NCBI RefSeq assembly: GCF_013377495.2
Contig: NC_066382.1
Coordinates: 7,750,001-7,814,000 of the forward strand
From: Cygnus atratus
Taxonomy: Eukaryota > Chordata > Aves > Anseriformes > Anatidae
Direction of reading: 5' to 3'
DNA: 64,000 nt
In this document: in pieces, positions 61,401 to 64,000 of the stretch
Position numbering within the stretch: position 1 is the stretch's first letter
Layout of the letters: each line of letters opens with the position of its first letter
Notes under the pieces: generated by a model
Databases searched by the model: none
What the model was told of the DNA's origin: nothing
The model's input: only the letters and a program-made list of their open reading frames with translations
Program-made: the position numbers and the translations under genes

Positions 61401-62953
61401 TATGGAGCGGGGGGGTGTTCTGTGCCCCCCCGGTGCTCACCAGCCCCCAGGCGCCGGAACTGGAAGCCGACGGGCGAGGTGACGAAGGAGGCGATGGAGC
61501 CGGCAGCCACCACGTCCCGCAGCACGGCCCCGATCTGCGCCTCGTCCCCGTTGCCCTCCGAGCCCACGTCCAGCTCCACGAAGACGCTGCCCTCCAGCTC
61601 CCTGAGGGCAGGGGGACAGTGCCCCAATGCCCCCCACCCCAACGCCCTGCACCCCCAAAACTTCCTGCTCCCCCAAAACCTCCCCTGCACCCTGTACCTC
61701 CCTTGCACCCCGAAACTTCTCATGCCCCCAAACCTCCTCTGCACTCCCCAAAGCATCTCATCCCCAGACCTCCCTGTGCCCCCAAACTTCCCTGCACCCC
61801 AAAACCTCTCCACCCTCCCAAACCTCCCCTGCACCCCAAATATCCCCATGTCCCCCAACCTCCCCATACCCCACCAAACTTCCCCTGCACCTCAAACCTT
61901 CCCATCCCTCCTGAGCCTCCCTTGTACCCCAAGCCTCCCCTGCACCCCAAGCCTCCCCAAACCTCCCCTGCACCCCCAAACCTCCCCGCTGCCCCCCGTG
62001 CCCCCACTCACTTGATGAACACCACGTTGACCATTTGGTCCCCGGGGATCTTGTAATACTCTGACTCCAGCTGATGGAGGGGAAGCACTGGGGTGAGGGC
62101 GCACCCTTGGGTGACCCCCACCAAAACCTGGGCTGGGGGTGCCCCCTGGTGCCCCCCACTCACAGTATCCACCACGGCCTCCGAGACCTCCCGAAACTCC
62201 TCCGAGTTGGCATCCTCCAGCCGAGGGCTGTAGTCGATGCTGTGGGTGAAGTTCACCAGCGCCCGGAAATAAACTGCGGGGGTGAAGAGGGTGTTGGCAC
62301 CCCTGAAAATACCCCCCAGGTACCCCCATCCCCAGCAGCACACCCCCGCATCAGCCAGCCCCCCGCCACTGAAGGAAACCAGCCCACGGCACTGGGAAAG
62401 AGTCAGAAGGCGCCGGGGGGAGTCACGAGAAGTGGCACTTACTCAGCGGGGGGTCATCCTCGGGCTCGGCCACCACCATGCCCACCGGCGGGGGCACGGG
62501 CGCTGCCCGCCGAGGAGGAGGAGGAGGAGGAAGGAGAGCAGAGAGGATGGAGAAGAGACAGAGCTTGAGCGCAGCGCGGAGGAGCGCGGTGTCCCGTGGG
62601 CGCCGGTGCCACCCAGCGGCGTCCCCTTACCGGTGGGTGCCAGCCCGACGCCGGGCGCCGGGGTGCCCCTGGCCACCAGCAGGATGTCACCGCTGCCGTA
62701 CTCCCCGCTGCCATCTGCGAGAGCAACACCGTGAGCCCTCGGGGGCACGCAGGGACCATGCGGCCCCGTGTGTGTGTGTGCGTCCACCAGTGCCACCCCG
62801 TGCCACGTTACCCCCGGACGCCTCGTCTGCCAGCAGGTCCTCGTCATCGGAGAGCTGGGCGTAGTACCGCCGCCCCCGCGCGCCGCCGACGCGGTCGGCC
62901 ACCGTGTCCTCAGGGAACGTGGTCTCGGCCAGGCCCCTGGCACCGTGGGTCAC
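31576..62953 (-). CDS. HSPG2: HSPG2, perlecan (93 coding exons; signal-peptide exon outside window)
   Basis: Perlecan is a secreted, modular heparan sulfate proteoglycan of basement membranes and cartilage. The mature N-terminus begins at 62953 (VTHGARGL) after a phase-0 acceptor; the first exon, carrying the signal peptide, was not found before 64000. Ninety-three exons were placed with GT-AG borders and consistent phases. Their lengths sum to 12567 nt, exactly 4189 codons with the stop at 31576, a strong check on the model; human perlecan has 4391 residues. Domain order follows vertebrate perlecan: GAG/SEA, four LDLa plus Ig, laminin IV-A/LE, 19 Ig, LG-EGF-LG-EGF-LG. The exon lists are given under the domain entries. 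Introns are short, often 80-200 bases, apart from repeat-filled ones. Border errors of a few bases are possible in single exons. Confidence 0.96.
31810..32780. repeat. Minisatellite, ~10-bp unit CCCATGTCCC, in last HSPG2 intron
   Basis: Nearly one kilobase of variants of CCCATGTCCC, CCCATCCCAT, CCCGTGTCCC. It occupies almost all of the intron 31740-32795 and leaves several frames open on both strands, which creates long false open frames. Confidence 0.9.
33424..33965. repeat. Minisatellite, ~13-17-bp unit GGGTGCAACAATGCAAT, in HSPG2 intron
   Basis: Imperfect direct repeats of TGCAATGGGTGCAACAA and variants fill most of intron 33368-33992, decaying toward the right end. Confidence 0.88.
34545..35325. 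repeat. CA/TGCA-rich tandem repeat in HSPG2 intron
   Basis: About 780 bases of CACACATGCACAGTG-type sequence with an alternating purine-pyrimidine pattern, including a pure (CA)n run near 34652-34669. It fills most of intron 34440-35378. Confidence 0.88.
35379..36759 (-). CDS. HSPG2: HSPG2 domain V, LG2 module and third EGF module
   Basis: Exons 36538-36759 (VSVPSFGGAGAFVSYPPLTN, EDFVALAMVGGHLEFRYELG), 35637-35869 (AVLRSAEPVALGRWHRV, SSPGKSQGLNLRSPLYLGG) and 35379-35556 (VSINGKKVDLSYSFLRSRG, then the EGF-like CLHAPCLHGGRC to CLCSPGFSG). The layout follows mammalian endorepellin. Confidence 0.92.
35930..36510. repeat. Minisatellite GGGGACCCCAGTGATGCC in HSPG2 intron
   Basis: Imperfect units of about 15-18 bases (GGGGACC, then CAGTGATGCC variants) occupy intron 35870-36537. 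Confidence 0.82.
36820..37350. repeat. Minisatellite based on GTCCCCAGGGTGGTCCC in HSPG2 intron
   Basis: Intron 36760-37370 consists of imperfect units containing GTGTCCCCAGGGTGGTCCCC with CATCCCCATG segments; the unit is longer and less regular than its neighbours. Confidence 0.78.
37371..37874 (-). CDS. HSPG2: HSPG2 domain V, end of LG1 and first EGF pair
   Basis: Exons 37765-37874 (GCVRQLRIQNEEV to CPTCQDRPCQ), 37573-37681 (NGGICEDAESSTYVCRCPHG, first EGF-like module) and 37371-37469 (EACGPDATCVNRPDG, second EGF-like module). The six-cysteine spacing is intact in both modules. Confidence 0.92.
37960..38808 (-). CDS. HSPG2: HSPG2 domain V, LG1 module
   Basis: Exons 38692-38808, 38553-38570 (18-base microexon, separate entry), 38370-38454, 38132-38276 and 37960-38059, completed by 37765-37874. 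Landmarks are HLVPYFTQTP, FLPLPTIKDAY, FEIQITFRPDAAD, MLLYNGQ, FDAGSGMATIRHPTPL, LVVDGLPPVNGTSQ and GKFQGLDLNEELYLGGYPDY. This is the first laminin G-like module of endorepellin. Confidence 0.92.
38553..38570 (-). CDS. HSPG2: HSPG2 18-nt microexon in LG1
   Basis: In transcript sense the sequence is CCTTTAG, then 18 bases, then GTGAGC. Upstream lies an exceptionally long and clean polypyrimidine tract (38571-38635). The 18 bases are phase 1 to phase 1 and encode ALILYS, inserted directly before GMLLYNGQ. No stop or frameshift results from inclusion or from skipping. Recognised from splice signals alone; expression is untested. Confidence 0.65.
38904..43780 (-). CDS. HSPG2: HSPG2 domain IV, Ig modules 14-20
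   Basis: Exons 43637-43780, 43428-43562, 42692-42873, 42423-42615, 42157-42336, 40786-41046, 40524-40710, 40346-40443, 39330-39596, 39135-39247 and 38904-39051. Landmarks include HCVASNRFGVASSVVNL, YICTAHSALGSAQ, QQDSGQYICNASSPAG, LAHGTPPLLYTW, ALINIRTAVQTV, TVQSHVILHVQ and PEDAGVYACAATN. Some modules are in one exon, others in two. The exons at 40786-41046 and 39330-39596 each hold a whole module. Confidence 0.91.
39640..40215. repeat. Minisatellite GGGGTGCCCATGGGTATGGG in HSPG2 intron
   Basis: Intron 39597-40345 is mostly degenerate units of about 35-45 bases containing TGGGGTGCC, CATGGG and ATGGGGAGA. Confidence 0.82.
41090..42115. repeat. Minisatellite GGATGGATGGAG/GAGCAG type in HSPG2 intron
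   Basis: Just over a kilobase of GGATGGATGGAGG, GTGAGCAG, GATGGACATGCAC units in intron 41047-42156. The transcript strand is a pyrimidine-rich ATCCATC repeat. Confidence 0.85.
42885..43390. repeat. Minisatellite GGGGACACCACCACCCCAGG in HSPG2 intron
   Basis: Units of roughly 36-40 bases with GGGGACACCACCACCCCAGG and GCACCTGGAGGACATCA fill intron 42874-43427. The GCACCTGGAG motif resembles the adjacent exon's acceptor region, so the repeat may have grown from it. Confidence 0.82.
43870..48623 (-). CDS. HSPG2: HSPG2 domain IV, Ig modules 6-13: array of eight near-identical two-exon modules
   Basis: Eight Ig modules, each made of one exon of 146-152 bases (phase 1 to 0) and one of 139 bases (phase 0 to 1): 48478-48623/48261-48399, 48013-48164/47415-47553, 47130-47281/46604-46742, 46073-46224/45718-45856, 45479-45630/45243-45381, 45014-45165/44775-44913, 44543-44694/44325-44463, 44086-44237/43870-44008. 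Each first exon encodes a version of VRIESSSS, EGQTLDLNC, TWYKRGGSLP, and each second exon SGSRLR, ADSGEYVCRV. Human perlecan has more copies of this module, so copy number differs. Confidence 0.93.
45690..47580 (-). repeat. HSPG2: Tandem duplication of the Ig exon pair (units of ~0.8-0.9 kb)
   Basis: The exons 45718-45856, 46604-46742 and 47415-47553 start 886 and 811 bases apart. The first two are identical over all 139 bases; the third is very close. The partner exons 46073-46224, 47130-47281 and 48013-48164 and the intervening introns are also similar. This is a recent tandem duplication with later sequence exchange. Confidence 0.88.
45857..48012. repeat. ~20-bp intronic repeat GCTTGCATGGGGCCACTTGG in three homologous introns
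   Basis: Introns 45857-46072, 46743-47129 and 47554-48012 all carry tandem copies of a unit near GGGCTTGCATGGGGCCACTT. The copy number rises from about 8 to roughly 15-20 between introns. The unit was presumably present before the Ig exon pair duplicated and then expanded independently. Confidence 0.85.
48717..51128 (-). CDS. HSPG2: HSPG2 domain IV, Ig modules 2-5 (with end of last LE module)
   Basis: Exons 50902-51128 and 50715-50825 (Ig2, preceded by CAPGYVGDPSVRG of the last LE module), 50535-50635 and 49937-50117 (Ig3), 49677-49736 (extra exon, separate entry), 49380-49502 and 49159-49299 (Ig4), 48937-49079 and 48717-48852 (Ig5). Conserved strands include FYYHWSREDGRPLPS, VTFICTAKSK, TIRNVQPEDAGVYVCTGSN, GILRFGAVEPSDQGHYMC and SERTDIATLLIPSITVADGG. 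Confidence 0.92.
49677..49736 (-). CDS. HSPG2: HSPG2 extra 60-nt cassette-type exon between Ig3 and Ig4
   Basis: A 60-base, phase 1 to phase 1 exon flanked by a CTTTTGCAG acceptor and a GTAAGT donor. It encodes about 20 residues, APSKTQMFYGPVEFMEGHRP. It is distinctly more AT-rich than the surrounding exons. Including or skipping it keeps the frame. I do not know an equivalent in the main human isoform, where the Ig3 strand runs on into a short linker before Ig4. Confidence 0.7.
50140..50520. repeat. Minisatellite GGGCACCCAGGGGTGTCTG in HSPG2 intron
   Basis: Units with GGGCACCCAGGGGTG and variable spacers fill intron 50118-50534. Confidence 0.82.
51140..51790. repeat. AT-richer minisatellite GGGGTGGGGATATGGGGGTGATGATATTG in HSPG2 intron
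   Basis: Units of about 17-18 bases built on GATATNGGGGTGG fill intron 51129-51825. Unlike most neighbours it is rich in ATAT. Confidence 0.85.
51826..54142 (-). CDS. HSPG2: HSPG2 domain III, third laminin IV-A cassette and LE modules
   Basis: Exons 54002-54142, 53738-53929, 52926-53018, 52768-52848, 52429-52659, 52220-52333, 51989-52116 and 51826-51912. Landmarks are GCLPCFCMGIVQHCASTSYS, then YYWQLPQPYQGDK, VGSYGGRLRYTLTY, REHLLMALADLDEILIRATY, CPPGYRGLSCQ and LYLGHCELCECNGHSETC. One intron (53019-53737) holds a long polypurine tract. Confidence 0.92.
53150..53608. repeat. Polypurine/polypyrimidine tract in HSPG2 intron
   Basis: About 450 bases of almost pure A/G on the + strand, so a nearly pure pyrimidine tract in the transcript. 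One stretch, 53197-53275, has 79 purines without interruption and another, 53277-53345, has 69. Mirror-like GGGAAAAAGGG segments favour intramolecular triplex (H-DNA). Confidence 0.9.
54231..56721 (-). CDS. HSPG2: HSPG2 domain III, second laminin IV-A cassette and LE modules
   Basis: Exons 56581-56721, 55741-55917, 55493-55672, 55298-55416, 55107-55218, 54923-55036, 54706-54833, 54542-54619, 54409-54458 and 54231-54319. The split LE module carries GCLKCFCMGVSRQCASSSWS; the laminin IV-A globule carries VTSYGGELQYTV and REHLLMALADIDVLMIRASY; LE modules follow (CPPGYRGPSCQ, GYTRSTSGLYLGTCERCQC, CSPGYVGDPLRGEPC). The arrangement equals that of the mammalian protein. Confidence 0.92.
55940..56575. 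repeat. Tandem repeat ACAACATGGCACAGC in HSPG2 intron
   Basis: Roughly 640 bases of 5-15-base units (GGCACAGCACAACAT and variants) fill intron 55918-56580; many units are built on the pentamers GCACA/ACATG. Confidence 0.9.
56730..56965. repeat. Short minisatellite GGGACTGGGAAACTGGGTGCT in HSPG2 intron
   Basis: About 230 bases of imperfect units with ACTGG, GGTGCT and CAGGGGAC in intron 56722-56990. Confidence 0.75.
56991..58834 (-). CDS. HSPG2: HSPG2 domain III, first laminin IV-A cassette and following LE modules
   Basis: Exons 58688-58834, 58453-58616, 58206-58382, 57923-58119, 57652-57799, 57437-57564, 57274-57360, 57127-57185 and 56991-57058. The first opens an LE module (GPCPEGHF, LPCFCFG) that is interrupted by the laminin IV-A globule (FQLLDLSRRFLALDAFWALP, VDAYGGALSYGVRY). 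LE modules follow (GPYLGTCSGCSCHGHSSTCD, NCQHNTEGPQCEKC, CFLDTDGQATCDACAPGYAG, CAPGYEGDPIQPGGKC). Confidence 0.92.
58918..59911 (-). CDS. HSPG2: HSPG2 first immunoglobulin module
   Basis: Two exons, 59767-59911 and 58918-59069, encode one Ig module: PPQVVTPPRESVQ, FTCAATG, WRLNWGNIPPS, then RDVKEADQGAYTCEAINTRG. It links the LDLa modules to the laminin-like region, as in mammalian perlecan. The intron between the exons (59070-59766) is filled by two unrelated repeats. Confidence 0.93.
59085..59400. repeat. Tandem repeat GGTGCATGACACACTC in Ig1 intron
   Basis: Units of about 15-16 bases, CTCGGTGCATGACACAC and variants, in the first part of intron 59070-59766. Confidence 0.85.
59440..59765. 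repeat. C-rich AGCCCCGCCC repeat in Ig1 intron
   Basis: About 320 bases of CCCCGCCC, AGCCCC, CCCCTCC units follow directly on the previous repeat. The motif equals a GC box (CCCCGCCC), so many accidental Sp1 sites are present. Confidence 0.85.
59940..60475. repeat. Minisatellite GTCCCCAGCCC/GGGCACGG in HSPG2 intron
   Basis: Units near 35-45 bases with GTGTCCCCAGC, GGCTTGGGCAC and GGTGCCACGGCAC fill intron 59912-60485. Confidence 0.8.
60486..61238 (-). CDS. HSPG2: HSPG2 domain II: four LDL-receptor class A modules
   Basis: Exon 60882-61238 codes the first two modules with a Pro/Thr-rich linker between them; 60688-60807 codes the third and 60486-60617 the fourth. Each ends in the calcium-binding signature: CDRRPDCHDASDEQGC, CDGERDCADGSDEEDC, CDGDNDCGDGSDETDC and CDEEPDCPDRSDEVGC. 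The first, after CIAHEY, and the fourth, after CIPASY, match the mammalian modules closely. A 120-base stretch between modules one and two could alternatively be an intron; see findings. Confidence 0.93.
61441..62953 (-). CDS. HSPG2: HSPG2 domain I: heparan sulfate attachment segment and SEA domain
   Basis: Exons 62812-62953, 62631-62714, 62443-62502, 62164-62273, 62012-62070 and 61441-61601. The first encodes the mature start and LSDDEDLLAD. Three Ser-Gly sites lie close together across the first two exons (ASGDGSGEYGSGD, about 62686-62818), preceded by acidic residues as required for heparan sulfate addition; mammals have three SGD triplets here. The last three exons encode the SEA domain (YFRALVNFTHSIDYSP, then FREVSEAVVDT, VFVELDVGSEGN, FQFRRLG). 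Compared with mammals there are about 40 extra Pro/Gly-rich residues between the GAG cluster and the SEA fold. Confidence 0.93.
61620..62005. repeat. Minisatellite CCCCTGCACCCCAAACCTCC in HSPG2 intron
   Basis: Units of about 16-22 bases, CCCTGCACCCCAAACCTCC and variants, fill intron 61602-62011. Confidence 0.85.
62443..62502 (-). CDS. HSPG2: HSPG2 60-nt Pro/Val-rich exon between GAG segment and SEA domain
   Basis: A phase 1 to phase 1 exon of 60 bases encoding about APVPPPVGMVVAEPEDDPPL, with a pyrimidine-rich acceptor ending GGCAG and a GTAAGTG donor. If it is skipped, the junction codon becomes Val before YFRAL, exactly as in mammals; if it is included the codon is Ile. It may therefore be an optional exon. 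Evidence is splice signals and phase only. Confidence 0.65.
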   Translation of the reverse strand, partial: RPCPRRWAWWWPSPRMTPR

Positions 62954-63159
62954 CTGGAGGCGGGGGGACACACGGCCATCACCGCCGGGCCACGTCACCG
63001 GGGCTCCCCCGCCCCGGGGCTGCTGGCAGGGCCGGGGCTGCATAGCTGGGCGGTGGAGTCACGGCCGGCGCGGCTGGGGGGGGGAGCGGGGGGGGGATGA
63101 GCTCATCTCGCCCCCCCCCGCCGCCCACCCACCGCATTCCTGCGCCCGGCACGGCCCCA

Positions 63160-63905
63160 GCGCAGGGACACACGCGTGTGCAGCTGCACCCGGGTTGTGC
63201 GCGGCGGGGGGATGCGTGTGCACCGTGGCAGGGGGCCGTGCACAGGCGCTTTCACCGCTGCGCGTGTGCTGACACGGGGGTGAGTGCTCCGTGCACAGCG
63301 GCGTGTGGCTGGGAATGTGCATCCACACCACTGCGTGTGCATGCCGGCTCGTGCATGTGTGTGCACGGCAGTGTGGTGCCATGCGAGTGCATCTGCACTG
63401 CTGCACGTGCACACTGACACAAGGACACGTGTGCGTGGCGACACGGGGATGTCTGCGTGTGCATTTGCACCACCACAAGTGCAGCGACATGGGGCACGTA
63501 CATGCACTTGCACTGCCACGCGCGTGCCAACGCAGGGATGTGTGCACAGCAACACACGGGTGCCTGCGTGTGCATTTGCACCGACACAGGGACACGCATG
63601 CACAGCGACATGGTGCTATGTGCACACCCTCACACTGCTACACGAGTGCAGGGACACAAGGTCACGTGTGCACGGACACAGGGACACGCGCACAATGACA
63701 CAGGGACACATGAGCACACCAACACAAGGACATGTGTGTGCACCGACACGGGGACACGTGTGTGCACTGACACAGGGCTGCTTGCATGTGCATTTGCACA
63801 ACCTCACGCACGCACCGACACAGGGACACGTGTGCACAGCGACACAGCACTGTGCACCCACACCCTGCAACTGCAACGCCCTTGTGTGCACATGCGCATG
63901 GGCAC
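63160..63905. repeat. GTGCACACNGACACAGGGACAC repeat in HSPG2 intron 1
   Basis: About 740 bases of imperfect units with GACACAGGGACACGTGTGCAC, GTGTGCAT and CACTGC, upstream of the first coding exon seen. The stretch 62954-64000 contains no exon that I can support; the signal-peptide exon was searched for and not found. Confidence 0.8.
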
Positions 63906-64000
63906 CAGCACCCTGCCAGCTGCCCCCTGCTGCCCCCTTGGGTGCCCCCAGCACCCAGCGTGGTGCCCACGGCGCCGGGGGGGGGGGGATGAGGGCCGCC

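Noticed and set aside
62954..64000. HSPG2 signal-peptide exon
   Set aside because: No ATG followed by a hydrophobic run and a phase-0 GT donor could be supported on the minus strand; the mammalian first intron is very long, so the exon is likely outside.

Overview
The window is vertebrate chromosomal DNA, most likely from a bird. It carries two large, multi-exon protein genes, both on the minus strand, and I found no bacterial, viral or mobile-element gene. The bird assignment is inference. It rests on the protein sequences, the very compact GC-rich right half in which most long introns carry their own minisatellite (as on avian microchromosomes), and the absence of recognisable mammalian SINE/LINE sequence. 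The species cannot be fixed from what I can see.

Positions 1-30311 hold USP48 (ubiquitin-specific protease 48). I placed 25 coding exons by matching splice sites, reading phase and the known protein. They encode the first 1020 residues; only the last exon, about 15 codons, lies beyond the left edge. The catalytic Cys and His fall at residues 98 and 353, as in human USP48. This part is moderately AT-rich with long introns that hold no second gene I can recognise. Its promoter is a CpG island at about 29640-30540 with a perfect CRE palindrome, an Sp1-type GC box and a (CGG)10 repeat in the presumed 5' leader.

Positions 30540-31255 are a C-rich repetitive spacer. From 31255 to beyond 64000 lies HSPG2 (perlecan), the basement-membrane heparan sulfate proteoglycan. 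I placed 93 coding exons totalling 12567 nt, exactly 4189 codons including the stop. They read, from right to left: glycosaminoglycan-attachment segment and SEA domain, four LDL-receptor class A modules and the first Ig module, the laminin IV-A/laminin-EGF region, 19 further Ig modules, and the LG/EGF C-terminal region (endorepellin). The signal-peptide exon was not found and is probably beyond 64000.

The two genes act separately. USP48 is an intracellular deubiquitinase. Perlecan is a secreted matrix scaffold that binds growth factors, laminin, nidogen, dystroglycan and integrins. The most interesting points concern HSPG2 structure: an 18-nt microexon in LG1, two in-frame 60-nt cassette-type exons, a possible 120-nt exonic intron between LDL-receptor modules, an Ig array still being homogenised (two exons identical over 139 nt), loss or relocation of LDLRAD2 from between the genes, and the repeat load of the introns. 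I found no wholly new biological system.
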